This document shows, piece after piece, positions 54,234-63,995 of a stretch of 64,000 nucleotides of DNA. Origin of the DNA: Virgibacillus halodenitrificans JCM 12304 (GTDB lineage: Bacteria; Bacillota; Bacilli; Bacillales; Amphibacillaceae). The notes below the pieces were generated by a model. It worked only from the letters and a program-made list of their open reading frames with translations, did not search any database and was not told the origin of the DNA. How positions within the stretch are numbered: position 1 is the stretch's first letter; each line of letters starts with the position of its first letter. The translations under genes and the position numbers were made by a program. Location: NCBI RefSeq assembly GCF_001310895.1, contig NZ_BAZS01000008.1, forward strand, positions 49,814 to 113,813. Reading direction: 5' to 3'.

Positions 54234-54872
54234 CTATTTGAAAGTAGTTTTACAACGATAGATCTGCTGGCCTTTTGCAGAAAACTTCTCTTCATATTCT
54301 GTCATTATATTTGTAGGGTCTTCATGTGCATGAAGATCCAAAAGCACTTCTTCTAATTTCATCCCATACTGAGAAAAGCTTACTAATGAATATTCAAATA
54401 GACCTCTATTATCGGTTTTGAAAACAATTTCTCCCTTAGGATGAAGTACTTTCTCATATTGTTCTAAAAACGTACGATAGGTCAATCTTCTTTTTTCATG
54501 CCTATTTTTTGGCCATGGATCAGAAAAATTTAAGTAAATGGTATCCAGTTCGTTTTCCGCAAAGATTTCTAGAAGATCCGCTGCATTTTCATTTAAAAGC
54601 ACTACATTATCTTGTCCTGCCTCCATTACTTTTTGAGCAGCTGCAACTACTATACTCTTAGCAAGTTCAATACCTATAAAATTTATATTCGGAAACTGTT
54701 TAGCCATTCCCGTAATAAACTGTCCTTTCCCCGTGCCTATTTCTACATGGATGGGGTTGTTATTACCAAAAAATTCTTTCCAATTATTATGATACTGGTT
54801 TGGATTCTGCAATACAATATGCTTCTTTTCTTGTAAAAAGTCATCCGCCCATGGCTTATTCCGTTGCCTCAT
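54234..54872 (-). CDS. trmB: tRNA (guanine-N7-)-methyltransferase
   Basis: TrmB methylates G46 in the variable loop of tRNA. It has 212 residues. The N-terminus MRQRNKPWADDFLQE, the SAM site HVEIGTGKGQFITGM, the second acidic motif (NFIGIELAKSIV) and the family signature LNFSDPWPKNRHEKRRLT are intact. It is divergent from ytzH, as in Bacillus. Confidence 0.97.
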   Translation of the reverse strand: MRQRNKPWADDFLQEKKHIVLQNPNQYHNNWKEFFGNNNPIHVEIGTGKGQFITGMAKQFPNINFIGIELAKSIVVAAAQKVMEAGQDNVVLLNENAADLLEIFAENELDTIYLNFSDPWPKNRHEKRRLTYRTFLEQYEKVLHPKGEIVFKTDNRGLFEYSLVSFSQYGMKLEEVLLDLHAHEDPTNIMTEYEEKFSAKGQQIYRCKTTFK

Positions 54873-54950
54873 ATGTCCACCTCTTTTACTCTTTGAATTA
54901 TAGTATATTAAAAATTAAAATGATTAAACTAAGATCTGAGGTGATTATCC

Positions 54951-55238
54951 ATGACATTAACTGTCCAAAATCAAATCACATTACTTTATGACTTATTGGA
55001 CGAACACTCGGGAGAGCATTTTGGAAATATATCTGAATATCAACAGATCAGAAGATTAGTTAAATCACTACTAGCTAATCAAGAAATTTCAAACGATCAA
55101 TTAGTTCAATTGCTTCCGGAAATTTATAATTATGGGCTACAAGGCGAAAGTGCCTCCAATGCCGCTGAGCATATTTCTGCAAATAAAGAAAGCATCGAAA
55201 ATTGGGTAAATGTACTCGAACAAACTAGGTTAGAATAG
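54951..55238 (+). CDS. ytzH: YtzH-like protein
   Basis: This is a 95-residue acidic helical protein (MTLTVQNQITLLYDLLDEHS...), placed between trmB and ytmP exactly like ytzH. A GAGGTG site precedes the ATG. No motif indicates a function. Its 3' end overlaps the convergent ytmP by 14 bp, and an AGGTTAGAAT/ATTCTAACCT hairpin (55227-55250) covers both stop codons. Confidence 0.88.
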   Translation: MTLTVQNQITLLYDLLDEHSGEHFGNISEYQQIRRLVKSLLANQEISNDQLVQLLPEIYNYGLQGESASNAAEHISANKESIENWVNVLEQTRLE

Positions 55239-56043
55239 TCATTCTAACCTGCTCATTTAACTCCTGCAGGTCAGTTAATCTTTCCATAACCTTCCAGGTT
55301 TCTTTACGATCGTAATGCCAAATTAAATAATGGAGAGAATCAAGCAATAAATACCAGAACATACGTCTATACAGTTGCTGATTATTCGCCACCCCATATT
55401 TATTAAGCCAAGTATCCCAATCCTTCATAGGAATATACCATTTTAGAACCATTCCATAATCGATGACCGGGTCAGCAATAAGTGCATTGTCCCAATCTAT
55501 AAGATACAGATTTCCTTCATCTGTTAAAAGCACATTGTTATGATTAAGATCGCCATGACAAACAACTAAATCCTGGCCTCTTGTTTCAGGTAATAAAAAA
55601 TCCAAATAATAAAGCGCTTCTTCTACAGCTGGATAACGATGGATCCCCTCTATCCTACCTATATTCTGTTTGATTACAGCAAAGCCCTCATCAGAGGTGA
55701 CCGGTTTTTTACCTAGACGCATAAGCATGTGTAATAATTCAGAGGAATGATGAATTTTTTGTAACAGCTTTGCGACACGATCATTTTGCATTTCCTGTGG
55801 CTTAAGTTCTCTTCCTTCAAGCCATTCTTGGGCAGTGATAACATCTCCATTTTCCAATCGCTTTGTCCATATTAGTTTTGGTACAATACCTTCTGCTGAT
55901 AATACAGCAAGGAAAGGGGAAGAGTTTCTCTTTAAAAATAATCGTTGGTTTCCCTTAACAGCATGATAGGCATCACCTGTCAATCCACCAGCGGGAGCAA
56001 CTTTCCAATCCTCACCCAATATCCTTTTCAGCCAATCCACCAT
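55225..56043 (-). CDS. ytmP: YtmP, aminoglycoside/choline phosphotransferase-family kinase
   Basis: The 272-residue protein has the APH fold. The catalytic loop reads VCHGDLNHNNVLL and the metal-binding Asp lies in LYLIDWDNALIADPVID. The N-terminal Gly loop is degenerate (PAGGLTGDAYHAV). The substrate is probably a small sugar or amino alcohol. In Bacillus the neighbourhood (trmB, ytzH, ytmP, thpR) is constant but the role is unknown. Confidence 0.92.
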   Translation of the reverse strand: MVDWLKRILGEDWKVAPAGGLTGDAYHAVKGNQRLFLKRNSSPFLAVLSAEGIVPKLIWTKRLENGDVITAQEWLEGRELKPQEMQNDRVAKLLQKIHHSSELLHMLMRLGKKPVTSDEGFAVIKQNIGRIEGIHRYPAVEEALYYLDFLLPETRGQDLVVCHGDLNHNNVLLTDEGNLYLIDWDNALIADPVIDYGMVLKWYIPMKDWDTWLNKYGVANNQQLYRRMFWYLLLDSLHYLIWHYDRKETWKVMERLTDLQELNEQVRMTILT

Positions 56044-56126
56044 ACATTCCTCACATCTTTCAAGTTTTAGCGCTCAATTATTCATTTTATATTTATCGAT
56101 TAAAAAATACAACTAGGAAATGGCGT

Positions 56127-57058
56127 TCATTTACTTATATCATGATCGGTGGTCAAAAATGGATCTTCATCCTCTTCCCATTCCGGACGTTTTACTGATG
56201 TCGTTTGAGAATGTTTCAGTAAGGCTTCTGCCACCTTTAATTGCTGGCTCTTTAAAGGAGAGGCGAGACTTCTTTTTTGCTTAAACCATTCTTCATACTG
56301 TTGAACACCAACTAATTTTGTCTGATATAACTCCTCATTGAAAATAAATGTATTTCTGCGAGAGAGAACCGTTTTTTGTACAGGAAATTCAATATTGAAC
56401 GAACGAAGGATACTAGTTACAATTTGCTCTGTTCGCTTTAATGCGATTTGAGGGCTTAAGATTTTCTTTTCCTGTTTATCAGAAATTATCTTCCACGTTC
56501 TCCCACTTTCCACAAAAACCTTCGCCATATTATCTTCTTCAACAATATAAATTATTTCAATACCTATTGGACTAATAAGGATAATCTCCCCATCTACCGG
56601 GCTGATTTCACAGTAAAAATAGGATAATACATACAAAGATAATTATCAGGAAAACGTTGTAGAAAAAACTTTAACAAACTGTCCGTATAATAGGAACGGT
56701 TCATATAAGACAGCTCAGTGACAGTAGAAGTTGCCCATTTAAGCTGAAAGTCAAATATTCTATTTAAAAAGTGCTGTTTGAGCTCAGCCTCTGTTTCTGG
56801 TAAATTCTCTTCTTTTAAATTTTGCTTCTCTTCATCAACGTCATTTTTTCTCATCAATGCTTTTATTTTGGATAGCGCCCCTAATTTAGGAGATTCCTGT
56901 TCAATTTCTTCAGCTACCTCTGTAAGTGGTTCTTGCCAACGGGCATATAGTTTTTTCCAATTATCTTGTTTTAACCGGATAAACTGACTGGGATATCTAT
57001 AGGCGTTCCACTCATATCTAGATACATAATCTTGAAGTTTAATTAATTGAGCCAGCAA
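56127..57058 (-). pseudogene. ytlQ: YtlQ-like gene split by a one-base frameshift
   Basis: Two overlapping frames together make one protein. The first (from TTG 57058, AAGGGG upstream: LAQLIKLQDYVSRYEW...) runs to YYPIFTVKSAR and stops. The second frame carries on with SPVDGEIILISPIGIEIIYI to a stop at 56127. Adding one C to the CCC run at 56599-56601 (minus strand) joins them as VKSAPVDGEIILI in a protein of about 310 residues. The N-terminus and position between thpR and ytmP fit B. subtilis YtlQ, whose middle part I remember as similar. It may be a true pseudogene or a sequence error. Confidence 0.75.
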
Positions 57059-57620
57059 GGTCACCCCTTTTCAATTTAAAAATAGCGATTTCTTCGTACT
57101 TTGGTGATTTTTCTGGATGTATTTTGTATATAACGACATGATCAACATCAAAAGCATACTTTTCCTTAAACTTTTCAGCTAGTTCATCAATGCTTGTTTT
57201 GAATGGAACTCCAGTCCACTTTTTAGCAAGCGTAATATGTGGACGGTATGGTCTATTTTCTTTGGAAAAGCCAACATGTGAAAGAGCTTCTTCAACCTTA
57301 TTGTAGAGCTCTAATAGCCCTTTATTCACTTCCACACCTGCCCATAAGACCCTCGGGTTTACTTGATTACCAAAGCTTCCCAGGTTTCCTACATTTACTG
57401 AAAATGCATTTATTTCTTCAATTGGCTTCAACATTTCTGTAACAGACTGTATCTTAGTATCGGCAACGGGGCCCAAAAACTTTAAAGTAATGTGTAAATC
57501 CTCCAGATGGGGCCATTGTTTATAGGATACGTGTTCCCTTAACTGTTTTTGCCATGTAGAAAAAAGACTTTGAAAGCTGAAAGGGACTGGTATAGCAATA
57601 AAATAATGTGGTGAGGCCAT
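57039..57620 (-). CDS. thpR: RNA 2',3'-cyclic phosphodiesterase (ThpR/LigT family, YtlP)
   Basis: The 193-residue 2H phosphoesterase has both HxTx motifs, HITLKFLG near residue 43 and HITLAKKW near residue 130. The N-terminal HYFIAIPVPFSFQ is typical. GGAGG precedes the ATG. It lies seven bases behind the pseudouridine synthase gene and overlaps the ytlQ-like frame by 20 bp. It probably hydrolyses cyclic phosphate ends on RNA. Confidence 0.94.
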   Translation of the reverse strand: MASPHYFIAIPVPFSFQSLFSTWQKQLREHVSYKQWPHLEDLHITLKFLGPVADTKIQSVTEMLKPIEEINAFSVNVGNLGSFGNQVNPRVLWAGVEVNKGLLELYNKVEEALSHVGFSKENRPYRPHITLAKKWTGVPFKTSIDELAEKFKEKYAFDVDHVVIYKIHPEKSPKYEEIAIFKLKRGDLAGSIN

Positions 57621-57626
57621 TCTTTA

Positions 57627-58349
57627 TCATCCTCCAGATCTTAAAGAGAGACAGTATTCTTTTTCACTTTCGCTTAATTCTCTCCATGTACCTCGCTTTA
57701 ATGTATCGTCAAGAATTATATTCCCCATCCGAATTCGTTTTAGATAGATGACTTTTTTATCTACCGCTTCAAACATACGTTTAACCTGATGAAATTTACC
57801 CTCCGTTACAGTTACTTCTATTTCTGATATCTCATCTTGCGCCATAATACGTAACCGTGCTGATTTAGCTTGATAACCGTCCTCAAGAATAACTCCTTCT
57901 TCAAAAGCATTTACATCTTCAGCAGTTACTCTGCCTTTTATTTTTGCATAATATACCTTTTCTATATCTTTTTTTGGCGAGGTTAATTGATGCGCTAATT
58001 CTCCATCATTAGTCAGCAGAAGTAGACCTTCTGTATCTTTGTCTAATCTGCCTACAGGAAAAGGCTTATAATGTTGGAGTTCTTTACCAAGAAGGTCAAT
58101 AACTGTTTTCTCCTGCTTATCTACTGTTGCCGAGATACAGCCTGAAGGTTTATGCAGCATTAAATAAATATATTTTTGATAATAAACAATTTCTTCATTA
58201 ACTTTTATTATATCTTTTTCGGGATTTATATGTTTACTCCCGTCCTTTATTATCAGATCATTTACCTTCACATGTTTCTTTTTTAGCAGCGCTTTTACTT
58301 CTTTTCTCGTACCAACACCACTGTTAGACAGTAACTTATCAAGTCGCAT
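57627..58349 (-). CDS. RsuA-family 16S rRNA pseudouridine synthase (YtzG)
   Basis: The 240-residue protein has an N-terminal S4 domain (MRLDKLLSNSGVGTRKEVKA) followed by the pseudouridine synthase core. The catalytic Asp lies in VGRLDKDTEGLLLLTNDG, and EGKFHQVKRMFEAV follows. In E. coli RsuA modifies U516 of 16S rRNA. The same target is inferred here. It is 13 bp behind murJ. Confidence 0.94.
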   Translation of the reverse strand: MRLDKLLSNSGVGTRKEVKALLKKKHVKVNDLIIKDGSKHINPEKDIIKVNEEIVYYQKYIYLMLHKPSGCISATVDKQEKTVIDLLGKELQHYKPFPVGRLDKDTEGLLLLTNDGELAHQLTSPKKDIEKVYYAKIKGRVTAEDVNAFEEGVILEDGYQAKSARLRIMAQDEISEIEVTVTEGKFHQVKRMFEAVDKKVIYLKRIRMGNIILDDTLKRGTWRELSESEKEYCLSLRSGG

Positions 58350-58362
58350 TCTACCGCCTCCC

Positions 58363-59982
58363 TTATTTACTTAAAAATCGATCTAAGAAGCGAACTTTTT
58401 CACCCAATACACGTTCCAACAGGGTGGATTTATATGCAAACCATAAATAAACCATACCACCGATACCTACACCTATAATAAGCATTACTAATGCTGCCCA
58501 ACGTTGCTCTTCAAATGGCAGGAAGAAACCAAAAATATATTTGGTGAGTAAAATAGCTATACACATAAAGAGAATAAAAATCCCTATAAGTATCGTACGC
58601 TTAATAATTTCCTTAAAGGAAAAATCAATTGCTGAGCGGATACGCCATAGATTCATTGCAACTGCAGTTCCAGCTGCAAGAGCCGTACCAAAGATTGCCC
58701 CTTTTGCACCAAAAATATAGATAAGTTGAATGTTAAATAAAACTTTTATTAACAGGCCTGCCAGCAGGCTAAATACCGCGTATTTTTGTTGATTGATCCC
58801 TTGTAAAATAGAGGAAGAAACACTAAACAAGGCAAAAAGCAGTGCAACAGGTGCATACCAGGCAAGTAAAGTACCAGTAGTTTCAATTTTACCCATACCA
58901 TATAGTGATCCATATGCCTCGTTTGCAAGCATTGACATGCCAACTACTGCTGGTATGACAAGTACAAGAATAATTTGTAAAGCCTGATTTATTTGTTTGT
59001 TAAGCAATTGCCTATTTTGCTGGGTGTACGAATTAGTTAGCGTCGGTAAAATAGCCAGTGACAACCCTGTAGCCAGCGTAATAGGTATGATTACTAATTT
59101 ATGTCCATAAAAGTTAATTGCCGAATAAGCAAATTCCCAAATATCCTTTTGATCTGCAGCAACCATTGCTCTCTCAAATGTAAATTGATCAACCATTTGA
59201 TACAGCGGTATGGCTAGTCCCACTAAAACAAAAGGGCCAGCATAACGGAAAATTTCAATAAATAAATCTTTCTTAGGTATTTCGTGTGTATATGTTTGCT
59301 GCTCAATTTGTCTATTTAAATAAGTTTTTCTTTTTTTCCAGTAAACAAACAAGACCAGACAGGATGCCATGGCACCAATAAATGCTGCAAAGGTGGAAAA
59401 ACCAACCGCTGCAGTGATGGTCCCATTCATAAACTTGAGGATGACAAATGCTCCCCCTAATAAAAACACAATACGAATAATTTGCTCAACAACCTGAGAG
59501 ACAGCAGTCGGTCCCATTGAATTATGCCCTTGAAAGAAGCCTCTTACAATACTCATTGCTGGGATTACGATTAGAGCGACACTTACCATTCGAATAACAA
59601 AAGCCACATCATTCACAGTTATATTAACTGGATCATCGCTAGTAATCATTCTTCCCGCAAGCCAGTCTGCACTGAAAAACATCGTAAGAAAAGCTAAGAA
59701 ACCTGTTACTGCCATTAAAGAAATCCCAGCCTTAAACATCCGCATACCAGTTTCATAATCACCAACTGCGTTATATTTCGAAACAAACTTTGATACTGCT
59801 AATGGGACTCCTACAGTAGAGATACTTATAAAAATACTATAGGGTGTGTACGCATAAGCAAATAACGTACCACCAGTCTCACCTACTAAAGCATTGAATG
59901 GAATAACATAAATCATTCCAAGAAATTTTGATAAAAACGATGCACCAGTTAGTAGCATAGTGCCTCTGACAATATTCGACAT
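58363..59982 (-). CDS. murJ: MurJ (YtgP), lipid II flippase of the MOP superfamily
   Basis: The 539-residue integral membrane protein has about 14 helices. The N-terminus MSNIVRGTMLLTGASFLSKF is the usual MOP/MVF start, followed by GMIYVIPFNALVGETGG as in YtgP. In B. subtilis YtgP is the MurJ flippase that moves lipid II outward for wall synthesis, redundant with Amj. An AGGTG site precedes the ATG, and the gene heads a run with ytzG, thpR and ytlQ. Confidence 0.93.
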   Translation of the reverse strand: MSNIVRGTMLLTGASFLSKFLGMIYVIPFNALVGETGGTLFAYAYTPYSIFISISTVGVPLAVSKFVSKYNAVGDYETGMRMFKAGISLMAVTGFLAFLTMFFSADWLAGRMITSDDPVNITVNDVAFVIRMVSVALIVIPAMSIVRGFFQGHNSMGPTAVSQVVEQIIRIVFLLGGAFVILKFMNGTITAAVGFSTFAAFIGAMASCLVLFVYWKKRKTYLNRQIEQQTYTHEIPKKDLFIEIFRYAGPFVLVGLAIPLYQMVDQFTFERAMVAADQKDIWEFAYSAINFYGHKLVIIPITLATGLSLAILPTLTNSYTQQNRQLLNKQINQALQIILVLVIPAVVGMSMLANEAYGSLYGMGKIETTGTLLAWYAPVALLFALFSVSSSILQGINQQKYAVFSLLAGLLIKVLFNIQLIYIFGAKGAIFGTALAAGTAVAMNLWRIRSAIDFSFKEIIKRTILIGIFILFMCIAILLTKYIFGFFLPFEEQRWAALVMLIIGVGIGGMVYLWFAYKSTLLERVLGEKVRFLDRFLSK

Positions 59983-60162
59983 TATTTCACCTGCATTACC
60001 TTTATTAATTTTATTGTTATTTTATCACACTTCGTCTTCTATCCTATATAATATGTCGTTTCTTACACAACTAAAAAGTGACAATATATTTGTTTTCCAT
60101 ATGTAAATATTGAGCAGAACAACCTGCAAGTGGTAAGATACATAGGAAAGGAATGAAGTATA

Positions 60163-61425
60163 GTGACTTATGATGTAATTGTTATCGGTGGTGGGCCTTC
60201 TGGTTTAATGGCTTCCATAGCAGCAGCTGAACATGGAGCAAAAACTTTGCTGCTTGAAAAAGGAAAAAAACTCGGTAAAAAGCTTGCTATTTCTGGTGGC
60301 GGGAGATGTAATGTTACCAACCGTCTGCCGGAAGAAGAAGTAATTAAACATATCCCTGGTAATGGGAGATTTCTATATAGTGCATTTTCTGTATTTAATA
60401 ATTATGATATTATTCGCTTCTTTGAAGACCTTGGTGTCCAACTGAAAGAAGAAGATCATGGGAGAATGTTTCCTGTTTCTAACTCTGCCCAATCAGTTGT
60501 TGATTCTCTACTTAACAAGATGGAAAAGCTGCATGTTGATGTTCGTAAAAATACATCCGTGAAAGCTATTCATTACTCAGAAGAAGGACATACGATTATT
60601 CTCTCAGATGGCGAAAAAATAGAAACGAATGCCGTAATTATTGCTGTTGGAGGAAAGGCCGTCCCACACACCGGATCCACAGGTGATGGTTATGCATGGG
60701 CAAAAAAAGCAGGCCATACCATTACAACACTATATCCAACAGAAGTGGCTCTCACTTCTAAAGAAGATTTTATAAAAAACAAAGACTTACAAGGATTATC
60801 GCTTAGAAATGTTGCTGTATCGGTATTAAATAAAAAAAGCAAACCAATTATTACTCATGAGATGGATATGATTTTCACTCATTTTGGCATTTCCGGACCA
60901 GCGGTGCTTCGTTGTTCACAATTTGTAGTAAAAGAATTGATGAAAGGCCGGGAAGAAATACCAATAGAAATTGATGCTTTACCTGACCACAATGAAGAAG
61001 CTTTATTTAGAGAAATAAATACAATGCTTAAGAAAAATCCTAAGAAGACTATAAAAAATATTTTTAAAGGGATTGTTCCAGAACGATTCCTGCAATATAT
61101 TCTGCAAAAAAATAATGTAGCTGAAGAGCAAAAGGCCGCTAATATTGCTAAGGAATCCATACGAGCAATTCTTCACGATATGAAACATTTTACCTTCCAT
61201 GTTCATGGATCACTTCCATTAGAAAAAGCTTTTGTCACAGGTGGCGGTGTTTCTATTAAAGAAATTGTCCCAAATACAATGCAATCAAAGAAAATGCACG
61301 GCCTATATTTTTGTGGAGAAATTTTAGACATCCATGGTTATACGGGGGGTTATAATATTACCTCTGCACTAGTAACAGGCAGACTCGCTGGGGTTAATGC
61401 AGCAAAAGAAGTTTCTGGCAGATGA
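60163..61425 (+). CDS. ytfP: HI0933-family FAD-dependent flavoprotein (YtfP type)
   Basis: The 420-residue protein has an N-terminal dinucleotide fold ([20 protein letters not shown]), then [16 protein letters not shown], typical of the HI0933/BaiN family. A C-terminal FAD site ([20 protein letters not shown]) follows. GTG start with GGAAAGG upstream. It is divergent from murJ. The substrate is unknown. Related enzymes reduce bile-acid-like or other unsaturated compounds in Clostridia, but that should not be assumed here. Confidence 0.92.
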   Translation: MTYDVIVIGGGPSGLMASIAAAEHGAKTLLLEKGKKLGKKLAISGGGRCNVTNRLPEEEVIKHIPGNGRFLYSAFSVFNNYDIIRFFEDLGVQLKEEDHGRMFPVSNSAQSVVDSLLNKMEKLHVDVRKNTSVKAIHYSEEGHTIILSDGEKIETNAVIIAVGGKAVPHTGSTGDGYAWAKKAGHTITTLYPTEVALTSKEDFIKNKDLQGLSLRNVAVSVLNKKSKPIITHEMDMIFTHFGISGPAVLRCSQFVVKELMKGREEIPIEIDALPDHNEEALFREINTMLKKNPKKTIKNIFKGIVPERFLQYILQKNNVAEEQKAANIAKESIRAILHDMKHFTFHVHGSLPLEKAFVTGGGVSIKEIVPNTMQSKKMHGLYFCGEILDIHGYTGGYNITSALVTGRLAGVNAAKEVSGR

Positions 61426-61537
61426 TACCTAGAATGATTTCTTTCATAAGTGCCAACCTAAGAATGTCTGGAAGGCGATTACCTTTCCAAGATAATTTGG
61501 GTACAAAATGAAGGATCATGAGAGGATGGAGTATGAA

Positions 61538-61729
61538 ATGCAAAAAAATGGAATGTGGATACCAATTATTGCTTCCGTAGGTGTTGGAGCAGCAACATTT
61601 TATACAATGACCAAAAGCAATCAAAATTTTGGACAAACCATGCAGAAAATGATCCCATTCGTCACACAAATGTCAACGAATGGAAATCAAAGTAACTCTC
61701 AACAGCTTGGTCCCTTTGGTATGAGCTAG
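61538..61729 (+). CDS. Small single-span membrane protein
   Basis: The ATG at 61538 has GGAG six bases upstream, giving 63 residues. An upstream ATG at 61508 lacks a site. A short polar start (MQKNG) is followed by one hydrophobic segment (MWIPIIASVGVGAATFYTMT), then a Gln/Asn/Met-rich tail ending QQLGPFGMS. It looks like small Bacillus membrane proteins of the DUF3918/YrzQ kind in architecture only. It is followed by a terminator. The function is unknown. Confidence 0.65.
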   Translation: MQKNGMWIPIIASVGVGAATFYTMTKSNQNFGQTMQKMIPFVTQMSTNGNQSNSQQLGPFGMS

Positions 61730-61740
61730 ACAGAATACAG

Positions 61741-61776
61741 CGTACCTGTCATTTAGATAGGTACGTTGTTCTTTTT
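61741..61776 (+). terminator. Terminator behind the small membrane protein gene
   Basis: CGTACCTGTC and GATAGGTACG (one G-U) form a 10-bp stem with loop ATTTA, followed by TTGTTCTTTTT. Confidence 0.88.
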
Positions 61777-61884
61777 ACTGCTCAGCAAGCTTTAATGGTT
61801 TGGATTTGTTTCTTAAAAATATATTAGACGAAATACGATATTGTATTGTAGAATAGGTGTATTACATAAAAGGAGGTAACATCA

Positions 61885-63075
61885 TTGAAGGGCATTGGAC
61901 TATTAATTAAAATAATAATCGCAATTGTTTTAGGTATTGCCATCGGCTCTTTCTCAAATGAATGGTGGATTCAATTATTCGCTACATTTAACGGGCTTTT
62001 TGGTAATTTTCTCGGTTTTGTAATTCCATTAATTATTCTAGGTTTTATAGCACCCGGGATTGGCTCTATGGGAAGAGGTGCAGGAAAATTTTTAGGTCTA
62101 ACTGGAGCTATTGCATATACGTCAACAATTTTAGCAGGTGTTTTAGCATTTATCGTGGCTAAATCAATCTATCCAACTTTACTGAGCGGTCAATCGTTGA
62201 AAGCGTTTTCTGATCCCAGTGAAGGTTTGAGTAAAGCTTTTTTTGAAGTAGAAATGGCTCCATTAATGGGAGTAATGACAGCTTTGCTTCTCTCTTTTGT
62301 AATTGGATTGGGAATTGCTTCAATAAAAGGTGATACCTTGTTACGATTTACAGAAGAATTCCGTGATATTATCCATTTGGTTATCGAAAAAGTAATTATT
62401 CCACTTTTACCTTTTCACATTTTTGGGATATTCGCAAATATGACTTATGCTGGACAAGTAAGTACTATTTTAAGTGTATTTGCAAAAGTATTTGTTATGA
62501 TCGTTATTCTACATATACTTTATCTAACGGTTCAATACACAGTTGCAGGAACATTAAGTAAACAGAACCCATTTTCTATGCTTAAAAGAATGTTACCAGC
62601 ATATTTTACTGCATTGGGAACTCAATCATCCGCAGCTACAATTCCTGTTACACTAAAACATACAAAAACACTTAAAGTACGTGATAGAGTTGCCGACTTT
62701 ACCGTACCATTATTAGCTAATATTCATTTATCAGGAAGCACGATAACATTAGTTAGCTGTGCACTTGCAGTTATGTTTCTACAAGGAGATACGGCTACAT
62801 TTTCTGCAGTATTCCCTTTTATATTAATGTTAGGGGTTACTATGGTAGCTGCACCAGGGGTACCTGGGGGAGCAGTAATGGCAGCAATCGGTTTGTTGGA
62901 ATCGATGCTTGGATTTGGTCCTACAATGGTATCCTTAATGATTGCACTATATCTTGCTCAAGACAGTCTTGGTACTGCATGTAATGTTACAGGAGATGGC
63001 GCTATCACTTCAATAACAAACTCATTAAGCAAAAACAAGAACCATACAGAAACAGAACAAGTTGAAGCATTATAA
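61885..63075 (+). CDS. Dicarboxylate/amino acid:cation symporter (DAACS family)
   Basis: The 396-residue transporter imports glutamate, serine or a dicarboxylate with sodium or protons. It starts with TTG behind AAAGGAGG. It has about eight helices and two re-entrant loops. The serine-rich HP1 loop is in ALGTQSSAATIPVTL. The TM7 motif reads NIHLSGSTITL where classical members have NMDGT. TM8 carries LAQDSLGTACNVTGDGAI with the substrate-binding Asp and Asn. The deviating TM7 motif makes the substrate uncertain. It is monocistronic. Confidence 0.9.
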   Translation: MKGIGLLIKIIIAIVLGIAIGSFSNEWWIQLFATFNGLFGNFLGFVIPLIILGFIAPGIGSMGRGAGKFLGLTGAIAYTSTILAGVLAFIVAKSIYPTLLSGQSLKAFSDPSEGLSKAFFEVEMAPLMGVMTALLLSFVIGLGIASIKGDTLLRFTEEFRDIIHLVIEKVIIPLLPFHIFGIFANMTYAGQVSTILSVFAKVFVMIVILHILYLTVQYTVAGTLSKQNPFSMLKRMLPAYFTALGTQSSAATIPVTLKHTKTLKVRDRVADFTVPLLANIHLSGSTITLVSCALAVMFLQGDTATFSAVFPFILMLGVTMVAAPGVPGGAVMAAIGLLESMLGFGPTMVSLMIALYLAQDSLGTACNVTGDGAITSITNSLSKNKNHTETEQVEAL

Positions 63076-63110
63076 AAATAAATAAGGATATTTTTTAACT
63101 TTAGGAAGTC

Positions 63111-63142
63111 AGACAGTGCACACCCCAAGGCACTGTCTTTCT
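63111..63142 (+). terminator. Terminator of the symporter gene
   Basis: AGACAGTGC and GCACTGTCT form a nine-bp perfect stem with a 10-base loop and TTCT behind it. Confidence 0.88.
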
Positions 63143-63490
63143 AATCCTGAGTTAGGTTTATTTAACTACTCAATCTTCCAAGAACATTGCCCTTCTGCGT
63201 TTTTCTATAACAAAATTTCACTTAAATTTAGAGAAAGCATGCTAATTTATCGCTAGTTTTTTTATAAGCGGATGAGCTCTAATGTGGCACTTATAGCTCT
63301 TTAGTTTTTCATCAATTTGTTTCTTAGTAGCTAGCCTACAGCCTATTTTCTTAGAAGAAATAATTTATTCCCTCTCTTTTAATAAGCTCTTCCCCTCACC
63401 TACTATTAGTTCATATGATAATCTTCTCGTTTTACATTCATAGAATTTCTAAATTTTAAGTTATTGTTGCTATTAGCTAGGCTTCTATCG
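63143..63490. other. Intergenic region without recognised genes
   Basis: These AT-rich 348 bp contain many stops in all frames and no frame with a ribosome binding site. I see no promoter or RNA gene. Confidence 0.6.
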
Positions 63491-63838
63491 TTGGGATGGG
63501 GCTTTTGTCCATTAGGGATGAGTTATTGGACAGTTGTTGGCATTTGGATGGGGCTTTTGTCCATTAGAGAGGTGCTATTGGACAGTTGTTGGCATTTGGA
63601 TGGGGCTTTTGTCCATTAGAGATGATCTAATGGACACTTTCTGGCGTTTGAATAGGAATTTGTCCATTAGAGAGGTGCTATTGGACAGTTTCTGGCGTTT
63701 GGATGAAGGTTTTGTCCATTAGAGATGAGCTATTGGACAGTTCCTGGCGTTTGGATGGGGATTTTGTCCATTAGGGAGGTGCTATTGGACAGTTCCTGGC
63801 GTTTGGATGGGGATTTTGTCCATTAGAGATGAGCTATA
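63491..63838. repeat. Tandem array of a 52-bp hairpin-forming unit (about 6.7 copies)
   Basis: Units start at 63491, 63544, 63596, 63648, 63699, 63751 and 63803 (lengths 53, 52, 52, 51, 52, 52, partial). Each contains TTGTCCATTAGAGA and then GCTATTGGACAG. TGTCCA/TGGACA is an inverted pair, perfect over 10 bases (TGTCCATTAG/CTAATGGACA) in the third unit. A and B variants alternate (AGAGAGGTGCTA and AGAGATGAGCTA). A unit of 52 shifts the frame at every copy, so it is not coding. There are no unique spacers, so it is not a CRISPR array. Confidence 0.92.
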
Positions 63839-63953
63839 TAGCACAATTCATAATGACTGTCTCAAGTTTTATCTCTAATCAATATTTACGGACCCGAAAC
63901 CTTCAAAAATAAACTGGCGCGGTATGACAATTCATCCTAGAAATCACCCATAT

Positions 63954-63995
63954 AAAAAAGCATTGCGATACTCTACGTATCACAATGCTTTTTGA
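63954..63995. terminator. Terminator near the right edge
   Basis: AAAAAGCATTG-GATAC and GTATC-CAATGCTTTTT with one unpaired base per side form a 16-position stem. It probably belongs to a gene beyond the right edge transcribed leftward. Confidence 0.85.

Noticed and set aside
63534..63722. Open frame across the tandem array
   Set aside because: It exists only because two units differ in length. A 52-bp unit shifts the frame in each copy, and there is no ribosome binding site.
63491..63838. Possible CRISPR array
   Set aside because: The repeats abut directly. The whole 52-bp period is conserved, there are no unique spacers, and there are no cas genes.
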